A stretch of DNA of 17,291 nt from Pyrinomonadaceae bacterium (GCA_025937955.1 JAICQI010000027.1:1-17291); one strand, 5' to 3'. Positions 7,265-14,478 are shown, numbered from the stretch's first letter. Notes: generated from the sequence alone by a model not told the origin. Translations and numbers: made by a program.

Positions 7265-9142
7265 ATGCACAGACGCCGAGTAGTAGGCGCCGCCGCGCTG
7301 CTGGTAGTTTTGCCTTTCATTGTTGCGGCGCAAACCCCACCGGTCGATATTTCGTTCACCGTCGCGATGCCGCGACCGCACACGCACCTGCTCGAAGTCG
7401 ACGTCGCCATCAAACGCACCGCAAACGGCCCGCAGGAAGAGCAACTCGTGATGCCCGTCTGGACGCCTGGCTCGTACATGGTGCGCGAGTTCGCGCGGCA
7501 TGTGCAGGACTTTGTCGCAACCGATGCTGCGAATCAGGCACTCAAGTGGGAAAAGACAAACAAAAACACTTGGCGCATCGTCACCAACGGCGCACGCGAG
7601 TGGCACGCACGTTATCGCGTCTACGCAAACGAGCTGTCGGTGCGCACCAGTGAGTTGAACTCGAGCCACGCGTTTTGGAACAACGCAAACATCCTCATGT
7701 ACCTCGACGGTTTTTTGAAGAGTCCTTCGACGGTGCGCGTGCTCGCGCCGGACGTTTGGAAAGTGGCGACCGGTCTGCCGGCGGTGCTGGGCCAGAAGAA
7801 TACTTTTCGCGCCGAGAACTTCGACGTCCTTTACGACTCGCCTTTCGAAGTCAGCAACTTCAAGACTCTGATCTTCAACGTAAAGGGTGTCGCGCACCGG
7901 ATCGTGATCGATGGTGAAGGAAACTACGATCCGGAACGCATGCGACGCGACGTGCAGAAGATTGTCGAAACGCAAGTTGATCTGATGGGCGGCGAAGTTC
8001 CTTATCGCGACTACACGTTTATTCTTCACCTGCGCGCTGAGGGCGGCGGCGGTCTCGAACACCTGAACTCCACGGCACTTGGTTATCCGCGTTTTGGTTT
8101 CCACGTCGAACGAGGCGACCGCGCCACTTCAGCTTCGCCCAACACTGCCGAAGCGCTGCCACGCGAATACCGTGGTTTTCTCTCGCTCGTGTCGCACGAG
8201 TTTTTTCATCTCTGGAACGTGAAGCGAATCAGGCCGGACGCGCTCGGGCCTTTTGATTACACGCAGGAAAACTACACCAAGAATCTCTGGGTCGCGGAAG
8301 GGATCACTGACTACTACGCAGACCTGGTCTTGCGTCGCGCCGGGTTGATTAGCGAGAACGAGTTTCTGAGTGCCGCGGCGCGATCGATTCAGGCGTTGCA
8401 GAATACGCCGGGACGTTTGGAGCAGAGTGTCGAGGAGTCGAGTTTCGATTCGTGGATCAAGTTTTACCGCCCGGATGAGAACTCGGTGAATTCGCAGATT
8501 TCGTACTACGACAAAGGCGCCATACTCGGGTTGCTGCTCGATCTCGAGATTCGCAAACGCAGCAACGGCGCGAAGTCGCTGGACGACGTGATGCGTTACC
8601 TGTACGTGGAGTTTTTCAAGAAGGATCGTAACTACTCACCGGCGGATTTTCAGAAGGCGTGTGAGCTGATGGCGGGGTCGAGTCTGGAAGAATTCTTCAA
8701 CCGGTTCGTGCGCGGGAAAGAAGAGCTCGATTACAAGGTGTTTGAGGCTGCAGGACTGCGTCTCGAGACAAATGCTCCGCCGGGTGCGAATGCGGTGGCG
8801 GATCGTGTGTTCTTCGGCGCTGACGTCACGCAGGAACAGGATCGGATGATGGTGCGGCGTGTTTACGCTGGGTCGCCCGCGTACGAACAGGGCCTCAACG
8901 CCGGCGATCAGATCGTGGCTGTTGACAACATGCGCGTCACGACGGCTTCCTTCAATGCGCGTCTGGCGGAGAAGAAACCAGGCGACCTCGTGAATCTGAC
9001 GATCTTTCGCTTCGACGATTTGAGCACGTTGCTCATCAAGCTGGGCGCGCGCCGCGACGGAACATACCGAATAGTCCCGCTGCCAAACGCGACGCCGGCG
9101 CAGAAGAAGATCTACAGCGAATGGTTGAGATCTCAGCAATAG
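7265..9142 (+). CDS. Secreted M61 family zinc metallopeptidase with C-terminal PDZ domain
   Basis: The product is 625 aa. Residues 1-22 are a signal peptide (MHRRR, then AALLVVLPFIVAAQ). The N-terminal beta domain carries VMPVWTPGSYMVREFARHV (62-80), typical of M61. The conserved GGLEHLNS is at 263-270. The catalytic HEFFH lies at 311-315 (zinc ligands H311 and H315, catalytic E312) and the third ligand is E345 in WVAEGITDYY, so the active site looks complete. A PDZ domain near residues 515-595 contains RVYAGSPAYEQGLNAGDQIV. Glycyl aminopeptidase is the named M61 activity; the substrate here is unknown, and action in the periplasm or outside the cell is inferred. No clear Shine-Dalgarno is seen. 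The gene is divergent from doxX, and its stop codon overlaps the 9-bp direct repeat at 9141-9158. Confidence 0.93.
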   Translation: MHRRRVVGAAALLVVLPFIVAAQTPPVDISFTVAMPRPHTHLLEVDVAIKRTANGPQEEQLVMPVWTPGSYMVREFARHVQDFVATDAANQALKWEKTNKNTWRIVTNGAREWHARYRVYANELSVRTSELNSSHAFWNNANILMYLDGFLKSPSTVRVLAPDVWKVATGLPAVLGQKNTFRAENFDVLYDSPFEVSNFKTLIFNVKGVAHRIVIDGEGNYDPERMRRDVQKIVETQVDLMGGEVPYRDYTFILHLRAEGGGGLEHLNSTALGYPRFGFHVERGDRATSASPNTAEALPREYRGFLSLVSHEFFHLWNVKRIRPDALGPFDYTQENYTKNLWVAEGITDYYADLVLRRAGLISENEFLSAAARSIQALQNTPGRLEQSVEESSFDSWIKFYRPDENSVNSQISYYDKGAILGLLLDLEIRKRSNGAKSLDDVMRYLYVEFFKKDRNYSPADFQKACELMAGSSLEEFFNRFVRGKEELDYKVFEAAGLRLETNAPPGANAVADRVFFGADVTQEQDRMMVRRVYAGSPAYEQGLNAGDQIVAVDNMRVTTASFNARLAEKKPGDLVNLTIFRFDDLSTLLIKLGARRDGTYRIVPLPNATPAQKKIYSEWLRSQQ

Positions 9143-9158
9143 GTCCTATAGGTCCTAT
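9141..9158 (+). repeat. Tandem 9-bp direct repeat AGGTCCTAT x2
   Basis: AGGTCCTAT occurs at 9141-9149 and again at 9150-9158, starting inside the TAG stop of the M61 gene. The 12-mer AATAGGTCCTAT (9138-9149) is present in inverted form at 2607-2618, about 6.5 kb away. It fills most of the gap to the hydratase gene. Confidence 0.7.
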
Positions 9159-9169
9159 TTAAGATAGCG

Positions 9170-9940
9170 ATGGCTTATCAAAACATCCACTTTCGTCTCG
9201 AAGATCGCGTGGGGAGGATCACGTTTGCGCGTCCGCCGTTGAATGTTTTCAACATCGAGATGATGCGCGAGATTTCACGGGCGTTGGGCGAGTGCGCGCG
9301 GCGCGACCTGGTCGCGATCGTGTTTGATGCGGACAAGAATTGTCGCGCGTTCAGCGCCGGTGTCGCGGTTGAAGATCACGTGCAGGACTCGATCTTCCAG
9401 ATGCTCGATGCGTTTCACTCGATCTTCCGTGTCCTCGAACAGTTAGCAAAACCCGCGATAGCGTTGGTCGACGGCGCGGCACTCGGCGGCGGTTGCGAGC
9501 TCGTTGCCGCGTGCGACATCGTTATCGCTTCGGATCGTTCGCGTTTTGGACAACCGGAGATCAAGTTGGGCGTGTTTCCGCCGGTAGCTGCTGTGCTTTT
9601 GCCCCTCGTGATTGGTGAAAAACGCGCGCGCGAATTAATACTTACGGGCGAGATCATCGATTCTGTCGAGGCCGGGCGACTCGGCCTGTGCAACCACATT
9701 GTCCCCGGTACGCAACTGGAGCCAAAACTGCTCGAGGTGCTGGCAAAGTTGCGAGAGCTCTCTGGCACCTCGCTGGCATTTGCGAGACAATCGCTGGACC
9801 TCGGACGCGGCAGATCGATCGATGCCGTGTTAACCGAGCAGGAGAACATTTACCTGCACGAGCTGATGAAGACTGAAGACGCGAATGAAGGCGTGAAGGC
9901 GTTTCTGGAAAAACGCAAACCTGTTTGGCGCCACCGATAA
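9170..9940 (+). CDS. Enoyl-CoA hydratase/isomerase (crotonase) family protein
   Basis: The product is 256 aa, a usual crotonase length. Both glutamates used by hydratases are present: E110 in ALGGGCE and E130 in FGQPEI. The oxyanion-hole region reads FSAGVAVEDH (61-70), and the helix after the second Glu reads KLGVFPPVAA instead of the common GxIPGxGG. This FSAGV-x-V-x-DH plus FPPVAA combination recalls the cyclohexa-1,5-dienecarbonyl-CoA hydratase subgroup, though I recognise this only by motif memory. It probably hydrates a CoA thioester double bond in the cytoplasm; fatty-acid or aromatic degradation cannot be separated. No Shine-Dalgarno is obvious. It begins 27 nt after the M61 gene and ends 3 nt before the next gene, so it is likely part of the same transcript. 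Confidence 0.88.
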   Translation: MAYQNIHFRLEDRVGRITFARPPLNVFNIEMMREISRALGECARRDLVAIVFDADKNCRAFSAGVAVEDHVQDSIFQMLDAFHSIFRVLEQLAKPAIALVDGAALGGGCELVAACDIVIASDRSRFGQPEIKLGVFPPVAAVLLPLVIGEKRARELILTGEIIDSVEAGRLGLCNHIVPGTQLEPKLLEVLAKLRELSGTSLAFARQSLDLGRGRSIDAVLTEQENIYLHELMKTEDANEGVKAFLEKRKPVWRHR

Positions 9941-9943
9941 AGA

Positions 9944-10840
9944 ATGAAGATCAAAGCCACAAACAGGCACATAAGACACAAAAGTTTGTTTTGTGTTGTG
10001 TTGCTGATCCTGGCGTCTTTACCCAACGCGTTTTCGCAGGATCGACCCGAATCGCATTCAACGCGTTCGCGCCCCACGATGTCGGCCGAGGCGAAGGAGC
10101 TGTTAGAAGATGCGATTGGGGTGGTTTGTACTCAAGCCAAGCTCGACCCGAAGAGCAGTGTCGCCATTGACGAGATGCAGGCGCGTCCATCGTTGCCGGT
10201 GCATAGCCCGGAGGCGCGGTCCGGCGCCGAGCGCGCACAGCGTCTGCTGCCGCTTGCCAAGACGCTGGTAATCACCGCTCTGCGCCAGCTCTCAACAGAG
10301 TATGGTTTTAAAAGATCTCCTCGCTTCAAGGTCCGCATCAACCAGGCGATCCTGCGAGTCAAATCAGTCAGACGCGTCCGCCCCGACATGGAATCGCGCG
10401 ACAACGCTTCCGTGTATCTGAGCCGGCCGCATGTGATTACTTTCGGCACGATCTTTCTCGCCGGCTTGCGTTCGGACGAGGGAATGATCAGCGTGCTCGC
10501 CCACGAGCTCATGCATATCGCGGACGGCGATAACGACAGTTTGCGCCCGCTTGTTTCCGCGGTCGGAAAGAAAGCTTCGGAACTCACCGGTCTCGACGTT
10601 CACGGTCAACGCGGCGATGAGATCACGTGCGATCTGATCGGGGCAATGGCCGTTCGCGCGTACATCGTGGACACACCCGGGTACGAATCGATCGCCAGGC
10701 GGTTAGCGCGCTCGATTCAACACAACTGCGTCGAGATTGATGAAGGCGACGAAGATCACCTTTCGCCGCGCAACACGATTCGCGCGTTGCTCGCGCTGAA
10801 CCCGGCGTTGGTTCGAGAATTGATCAACGATCGTTTCTAG
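9944..10840 (+). CDS. Secreted M48-like zinc peptidase
   Basis: The product is 298 aa. The N-terminus is a signal peptide with a long basic n-region (MKIKATNRHIRHKS) followed by LFCVVLLILASLPNAFSQ. The zinc-binding HELMH lies at 187-191 in ISVLAHELMHIADGD, and a likely third ligand is E226 in GDEITCDLIGAMAV, the M48-style arrangement of an acidic residue followed by Asp four residues later. The rest matches no family I can name. A periplasmic protease is inferred. The start codon lies 3 nt after the hydratase stop without a clear Shine-Dalgarno, suggesting translational coupling. The n-region is encoded by an A/C-rich stretch resembling a dispersed repeat (9953-9984). An M48-like fold is likely, but exact subfamily membership is uncertain. 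Confidence 0.75.
   Translation: MKIKATNRHIRHKSLFCVVLLILASLPNAFSQDRPESHSTRSRPTMSAEAKELLEDAIGVVCTQAKLDPKSSVAIDEMQARPSLPVHSPEARSGAERAQRLLPLAKTLVITALRQLSTEYGFKRSPRFKVRINQAILRVKSVRRVRPDMESRDNASVYLSRPHVITFGTIFLAGLRSDEGMISVLAHELMHIADGDNDSLRPLVSAVGKKASELTGLDVHGQRGDEITCDLIGAMAVRAYIVDTPGYESIARRLARSIQHNCVEIDEGDEDHLSPRNTIRALLALNPALVRELINDRF
9953..9984 (+). repeat. A/C-rich CCACAAA..CACAAAAG stretch in the 5' end of the peptidase gene
   Basis: AAAGCCACAAACAGGCAC continuing to ACACAAAAG resembles the 'CCACAAAGGCACAAAGACACAAAG' word family often seen dispersed in bacterial genomes. It encodes the basic n-region of the signal peptide. Only this copy is visible in the window, so the repeat status rests on recognition. 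Confidence 0.4.
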
Positions 10841-10847
10841 CCACAAG

Positions 10848-12041
10848 ATGAGACGGATAACTGCTACGATTTCCGCCGCAACCACAATTTTCCTTACTTT
10901 ATTCCTTGCGACAGGATGTAAATCCGTCATTGAGCGCCAGGATGTACGGCCAAAGGTCCTGCGCGACGTGCCCGCGCGCAATCTTGCTTACCGCTTGTCT
11001 CCGGATGTTGATTCACCTTCAACTGTTGAAGATCCGGCGGACAAGAATGGCGCAGTCGCGAACCACTTCTCGACGGGGCGCAAAGACGACGCACTCGTAC
11101 GCACCGTCGCCTCTCCTGATGGACGCAGAGTGCTTGCTCTTTACGGCACCGCCGACGAGCCAGGCTCGACATTTCGCATCGATCTGTACAACTCGGAAGG
11201 ACAGTTTCTGCGCAATCTGATCCCGCCGGATATTGCCTGCGTGTTTCCGGAAACTGTTAGCTGGTCGCCCGACGGAAACTTCATCAACTTCATCGCGCGC
11301 AAGCGCGTTATGCCGAGCCCAACTCCGACGCCTCCGAACGAACCCGAGCCGGATCCATTAGCCTCGCCCGTTCCATCGCCTTCGGTTGCGCCATTGTTTG
11401 CGCCAGTTGCAAGCTTCAACACCGAACAGATCTATATCTGCAATCGCGACGGATACGATCTGAAGCCGCTGACTTCACGCGAAGGGTTGATCTACTTCTA
11501 CTTTGTTTGGGCGCCTGATGGGCACGCAATGGCGGCGCTGGCGTGCAAGGAAGACGAGTGGAACGCGCGCGAACGGCAGTTTAAGTTGCCGGCCGGACGC
11601 CCGCGTTTGATCGCTCCCAGCGGCAGCGAACGTTTGCTCGATGATGCATTAACTGACGCGCTGCCTGTCTGGTCGCCTGATGCTTCGAAGATCGCGACTG
11701 CGTTCGACACTGACGTCGCGATTTACGACGCCGTAGGAAAGACTCCGACGCAGGCGCGAATGCCACTCGGCGATCAGTTGATTGCAGCCTCCGTCGCGTA
11801 CGAACAGAGGACCACCACCAAAAAAGCTTCGACGAATGCAAACTCACCGGCGCCAGAATCTACACCGGTACCAGGAGGCGTGCCGCCATCGTTCAATCCG
11901 ATCGTGAGGCTCGACTGGCGTGCGCCCGAAACACTCTACGTCCAGACCGCGTTCGTTCGCGTCATGCCAAGCGAGACCATCAATACCTTTCAACGATGGC
12001 ACACGCTCACCATCAGCGCACAAGCCGCGATACTCAAGTGA
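10848..12041 (+). CDS. Lipoprotein with PD40/TolB-like beta-propeller repeats
   Basis: The product is 397 aa. The signal peptide ends in the lipobox LATGC, with the acylated Cys at 24. PD40-type repeats are visible: VASPDGRRVLALYG, VSWSPDGNFINFIARK, FVWAPDGHAMAALAC and PVWSPDASKIATAF. A Pro-rich linker (MPSPTPTPPNEPEPDP) interrupts the propeller at about residues 155-185, and a second low-complexity stretch lies near 320-350. Such proteins are usually non-enzymatic scaffolds or binding proteins tethered to a membrane; no specific partner can be named. It starts 7 nt after the M48-like peptidase gene with no Shine-Dalgarno and is likely the last gene of the operon. Downstream is a hairpin shared with the convergent operon. 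Confidence 0.82.
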   Translation: MRRITATISAATTIFLTLFLATGCKSVIERQDVRPKVLRDVPARNLAYRLSPDVDSPSTVEDPADKNGAVANHFSTGRKDDALVRTVASPDGRRVLALYGTADEPGSTFRIDLYNSEGQFLRNLIPPDIACVFPETVSWSPDGNFINFIARKRVMPSPTPTPPNEPEPDPLASPVPSPSVAPLFAPVASFNTEQIYICNRDGYDLKPLTSREGLIYFYFVWAPDGHAMAALACKEDEWNARERQFKLPAGRPRLIAPSGSERLLDDALTDALPVWSPDASKIATAFDTDVAIYDAVGKTPTQARMPLGDQLIAASVAYEQRTTTKKASTNANSPAPESTPVPGGVPPSFNPIVRLDWRAPETLYVQTAFVRVMPSETINTFQRWHTLTISAQAAILK

Positions 12042-12054
12042 ACCGATAAAAGAA

Positions 12055-12073
12055 CGCCTCCTCCAAGGAGGCG
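12055..12073 (-). terminator. Rho-independent terminator for the minus-strand envelope operon
   Basis: CGCCTCCT (12055-12062) and AGGAGGCG (12066-12073) form an 8-bp GC-rich stem with a 3-nt loop. Read on the minus strand the stem is followed by TTCTTTTATC, a U-rich tail. It lies 5 nt beyond the stop codon of the small lipoprotein gene. For the convergent plus-strand PD40 gene the hairpin has no U-tract, so termination in that direction is less certain. Confidence 0.75.
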
Positions 12074-12078
12074 CTCAC

Positions 12079-12246
12079 TTATCGGCGGCGTCTGAAGATC
12101 ATCAGAAATAAGATCAGGCCGACAACGATGATCACGATCGAGCCGGGCCAGATCCACCACCCACCCTCAGAACTGTAACCGCCCACGACGATGCAGCCGC
12201 TCGATGCCAGCAGCAACAGCGTTGCGATTACAGCTTTCACTTTCAC
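12079..12246 (-). CDS. Small lipoprotein with one transmembrane segment (55 aa)
   Basis: A 55-aa product starts at GTG 12246. Its stop TAA is followed closely by the terminator hairpin. The N-terminus VKVKAVIATLLLLASSGC is a signal peptide with a proper lipobox (ASSGC, Cys18). A short Gly/Trp-rich stretch (VVGGYSSEGGWWIWPGS) leads to a second hydrophobic helix, IVIIVVGLILFLMIF, ending in RRRR. The GTG start overlaps the stop codon of the DUF3618 gene (GTGA), indicating translational coupling; a second in-frame GTG at 12240 is a possible alternative. I do not recognise a named family. Proteins of this size that pair a signal sequence with one helix and a basic tail are often envelope-stress components, which is inference here. 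Confidence 0.72.
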   Translation of the reverse strand: MKVKAVIATLLLLASSGCIVVGGYSSEGGWWIWPGSIVIIVVGLILFLMIFRRRR

Positions 12247-13175
12247 GGCCGTTGTCCGGGCTGTTGCCCTTGGTGTTGGCCTGGCTGTTGCCCTTGTTGC
12301 GGATTATTTTCCGGCTGCGTCATCTGCTTCGCAGCGTCCTGTACCTTGTCGATCGCGCCGCGCGCGACTTCTTCCGCCTTGTCAACCAGCCTTTCACTCG
12401 TTTCGCCGATGTACTCGCTTTCGAATCGCGTTGACGGCAGCGCCAGTCCCACCGCTGTTCCGGCAGCCATGGCGACCGCACCCACTGCGAGCGGATTGTC
12501 GTGCAGAAGCTGTCCGAAACGGTTGCTGACTTCGTTTGCACCCTCTCGTGCTTTCGACCCGAGGTTACTCAAAGTCTCAGTAGAACGATTTGCCAGGTTG
12601 CCGGCAGTCTCTTTGACCTGATTGAACGTGCTCTCATTGTAAGCATCGCCAGTCGTGTATCGCGTTTGACCCAATTGGCCGCCACCACTGAGGTTTTGAC
12701 GTTTCGGTCGAGGAGACGTATCTCGCGACCAGCTGTCGTAACCGTTTCCACGACGACTCTTCATGAAGAGCATCCCCACTCCCAGTCCGATCAGCGCGAG
12801 TGGAATCGGATTCCTCCAAACACTGTAACCGACTGACGTTCCCGCTTCCTTGATTGTACTTCCCGCGCGACTCATCGCTTCTCGCGCCGGCTCCGTTACT
12901 TCTCCAATCGTCTCCATAACTCTTTCAACCTTTCCTATAGTGGCTTCGCGAACAGTTTCCTTAACCTGGCCCATCAGGTGTTCCGGACTGAGCCTCTCCT
13001 GGATCTCGTTGATCGTCTGACTCATATCTGCGCGCGTGTCTTCGATCTCTGCCCGTATCTGTTCGGCGTCGTCTTCGAAATCATCATCAGTAGATGCGGA
13101 CGCGATAGACTCAGTCGCAGCAGTGTCAGGTTCGTTCCAGTTCGAAGTATTTATTTTATCTGTTGCTTCACCCAT
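12243..13175 (-). CDS. DUF3618 domain membrane protein
   Basis: The product is 310 aa. An acidic N-terminus precedes the DUF3618 signature at about 36-85 (AEQIRAEIEDTRADMSQTIN, then EIQERLSPEHL). Amphipathic coiled-coil-like helices follow, then one hydrophobic segment at about 121-139 (RNPIPLALIGLGVGMLFMK) and a second Gly/Ala-rich helix at about 228-246 (NPLAVGAVAMAAGTAVGLAL) of the DUF883/glycine-zipper look. The C-terminus is a Gln/Pro/Gly tandem (QGQQPGQ twice). The function of DUF3618 is unknown; the proteins commonly neighbour DUF1469 and DUF883 membrane proteins. The ATG at 13175 has AAGGAGG 7 nt upstream. The gene overlaps the DUF1469 gene by 25 nt at its start and the small lipoprotein gene by 4 nt at its end. 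Confidence 0.87.
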   Translation of the reverse strand: MGEATDKINTSNWNEPDTAATESIASASTDDDFEDDAEQIRAEIEDTRADMSQTINEIQERLSPEHLMGQVKETVREATIGKVERVMETIGEVTEPAREAMSRAGSTIKEAGTSVGYSVWRNPIPLALIGLGVGMLFMKSRRGNGYDSWSRDTSPRPKRQNLSGGGQLGQTRYTTGDAYNESTFNQVKETAGNLANRSTETLSNLGSKAREGANEVSNRFGQLLHDNPLAVGAVAMAAGTAVGLALPSTRFESEYIGETSERLVDKAEEVARGAIDKVQDAAKQMTQPENNPQQGQQPGQHQGQQPGQRP

Positions 13176-13558
13176 GTCGCGTCCTCCTTCAATGTCTCGA
13201 CTGTCTCATGTGGCGTCAGATCAGCTTGCTGCAGTGCCGCGACTGCTTTGCCGATCATCAACCAGGCGATGAGCGCTACTACGACTCCCACCAGCAATGC
13301 CGCGCCCCAGGCAGGCATGTAATTGTCCAACAACATGATGATGGCCGCGATCACTGCGAGCAGTCCGGCGTAAGCGACCGCGCCTCCGACGACCAGATAG
13401 CCGACGTTCCTGCCGAGGTACTTTGCTTTCTGTGTAATCTCGAGCTTGGCCAGCGCAACTTCCTGCCTGACCAGGCTACTCATGTCCGAAGCCAGATCGC
13501 CGAACAGATCACCGAGCGGCTTGTTTTCCATTGGGCGGTTTTCATTAATTCGTTGCAT
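13151..13558 (-). CDS. DUF1469 / phage-holin-like family membrane protein
   Basis: The product is 135 aa from the ATG at 13558, chosen because GGAGGT lies 7 nt upstream (13566-13571). The family signature is the amphipathic N-terminal helix LFGDLASDMSSLVRQEVALAK (19-38) followed by two membrane segments (NVGYLVVGGAVAYAGLLAVIAA, about 51-77, and WGAALLVGVVVALIAWLMI, about 84-102) and a charged C-tail (LTPHETVETLKEDATWVKQ). Pfam calls this family putative actinobacterial holin-X (Phage_holin_3_6). It is chromosomal in many stress-related clusters, and no lysis genes are near here, so a phage role is unlikely. It lies 20 nt after the 218-aa gene and overlaps the DUF3618 gene by 25 nt. Confidence 0.88.
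   Translation of the reverse strand: MQRINENRPMENKPLGDLFGDLASDMSSLVRQEVALAKLEITQKAKYLGRNVGYLVVGGAVAYAGLLAVIAAIIMLLDNYMPAWGAALLVGVVVALIAWLMIGKAVAALQQADLTPHETVETLKEDATWVKQQIK
13183..13189 (-). promoter_or_regulatory. Shine-Dalgarno AAGGAGG for DUF3618
   Basis: A near-perfect site 7 nt before the ATG at 13175. It lies inside the last codons of the DUF1469 gene, so the two genes share bases for coding and initiation. Confidence 0.8.
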
Positions 13559-13565
13559 GTGAAAT

Positions 13566-13571
13566 ACCTCC
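13566..13571 (-). promoter_or_regulatory. Shine-Dalgarno GGAGGT deciding the DUF1469 start
   Basis: GGAGGT precedes the ATG at 13558 by 7 nt. This excludes an upstream start at 13573, from which the Shine-Dalgarno would itself be coding. Confidence 0.8.
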
Positions 13572-13578
13572 AATGTCG

Positions 13579-14235
13579 CTAAATGACGTTAGTGCCAGGC
13601 TGCTGCGGCCGCGTCGATGGCTGCTGCGGTGTCGTCGGAACGTTCCGGTTCATCTGAGGAACCTGCGTGGCGTAACGCGATTGATAACCGCCACCGTACG
13701 TCGAATTCTGAGTAGCTGCCTCTATCGAGCTCTTGATCAGGCGCGCACCCGCGAACCCCAACAAGAATGCGCCACCGAGTAACAACGCCGGCTGGCGTCG
13801 CCCGAAGTTTTGCACGTCGTTCAGCAGTCGTTGCGGATCCTGCTCGCGAATGTAGTTCGTCAGCCGCTCGAGGCTGTTCGCAGCTTTGTCGCTGTACTGA
13901 GCGGTGAAGCGAGCGATCGGTCCGTTTGCTTCGCCGGACGACAGAGTTTGGCCTAACTGTCTGACAGCATTTACTACCTGCGATAGCTCGTTTGTAGCAG
14001 TTTCCTTCCCGCGATCTATCTGTGTGCTTGCTTGTTGTTGGACTTGACTGACGATCTCACCGCCGGCTTGTTTGGCGTGTTGAAGGAGATCCTGGTTTTG
14101 ACCTCCGGTTTGTTGGTTTGTTGCTTCTCCGCCCGTGGACGGCGATGCCTCACTCCCTTGCGGTTTCTTGCTGGCTCCCTGTTTGGGAGCAGCCGAAGCA
14201 GCAGGTCGTTTAGTAGTTTCCCTTCTTGGTTCCAT
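13579..14235 (-). CDS. Hypothetical Ala/Gln-rich single-TM protein, first gene of the envelope operon
   Basis: The product is 218 aa and I do not recognise a named family. A basic, low-complexity N-terminus (rich in Lys, Pro, Ala, Ser; about 1-45) is followed by a Gln-rich amphipathic helical region (about 50-145, for example QAGGEIVSQVQQQASTQIDR), then one hydrophobic helix at about 148-167 (QPALLLGGAFLLGFAGARLI) and a Pro/Gln/Thr tail. The layout (long amphipathic helix, then a Gly-rich helix starting after a basic pair) resembles DUF883/YqjD-like inner-membrane proteins, as a remote guess. It starts the minus-strand operon with a strong AGGGAGGG site (14243-14250) 7 nt upstream of the ATG. 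It is divergent from the SRPBCC gene. Confidence 0.75.
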   Translation of the reverse strand: MEPRRETTKRPAASAAPKQGASKKPQGSEASPSTGGEATNQQTGGQNQDLLQHAKQAGGEIVSQVQQQASTQIDRGKETATNELSQVVNAVRQLGQTLSSGEANGPIARFTAQYSDKAANSLERLTNYIREQDPQRLLNDVQNFGRRQPALLLGGAFLLGFAGARLIKSSIEAATQNSTYGGGYQSRYATQVPQMNRNVPTTPQQPSTRPQQPGTNVI

Positions 14236-14242
14236 TGAAAAA

Positions 14243-14250
14243 CCCTCCCT
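14243..14250 (-). promoter_or_regulatory. Shine-Dalgarno AGGGAGGG for the first envelope-operon gene
   Basis: Read on the minus strand, this purine block lies 7 nt before the ATG at 14235, the same spacing as for DUF1469 and DUF3618. Confidence 0.75.
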
Positions 14251-14465
14251 TTGCTCGCTCGAAAAATTTACGTTTACAGTTAACGATTGAATTATTTCAA
14301 AACGAGTTTATTCGTTTCATTTTCTTGTGGTCAGCTGACCGCATCATCAGGAGACAAACAAACGCTGTTCCGCGAGTTGATGTGTGTTTTTTGTGCTTCA
14401 TTCGGCGTGGAAAAGAAACATCGGCGAGGTATGGTTCTTGACTTCAAATTATTCAATCATCTTGC

Positions 14466-14472
14466 AAGGGGG
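14466..14472 (+). promoter_or_regulatory. Shine-Dalgarno AAGGGGG deciding the SRPBCC gene start
   Basis: AAGGGGG lies 6 nt before the ATG at 14479. A second candidate is GAGAGAGGA before the ATG at 14506, in the same frame. Confidence 0.65.
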
Positions 14473-14478
14473 ACATCC

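Larger units (their letters stand above)
14236..14478. promoter_or_regulatory. Divergent AT-rich intergenic region with inverted repeat TTGAA-N4-TTCAA
   Basis: This 243-bp gap separates the minus-strand envelope operon from the plus-strand SRPBCC/ADH pair and must hold both promoters. It is more AT-rich than its surroundings. TTGAA (14287-14291) and TTCAA (14296-14300) form an inverted repeat, and GTTAAC lies just upstream (14279-14284). No -35/-10 pair stands out clearly, so no promoter is placed. An open frame running through it in phase with the SRPBCC gene lacks a ribosome binding site and is not counted as coding. Confidence 0.45.

Noticed and set aside
7238..8104. 288-codon minus-strand frame opposite the M61 peptidase gene
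   Set aside because: The M61 frame has signal peptide and family motifs throughout this stretch; the antisense product has no motif and is a codon-bias shadow.
13151..13558. Prophage remnant suggested by the holin-like gene
   Set aside because: DUF1469 proteins are common chromosomal genes; no endolysin, integrase, structural gene or attachment site is visible nearby.
14287..14478. N-terminal extension of the SRPBCC protein from an upstream in-frame start
   Set aside because: No ribosome binding site, Cys/Phe-rich unlike the rest, and it would cover the divergent promoter region; AAGGGGG points to the ATG at 14479.
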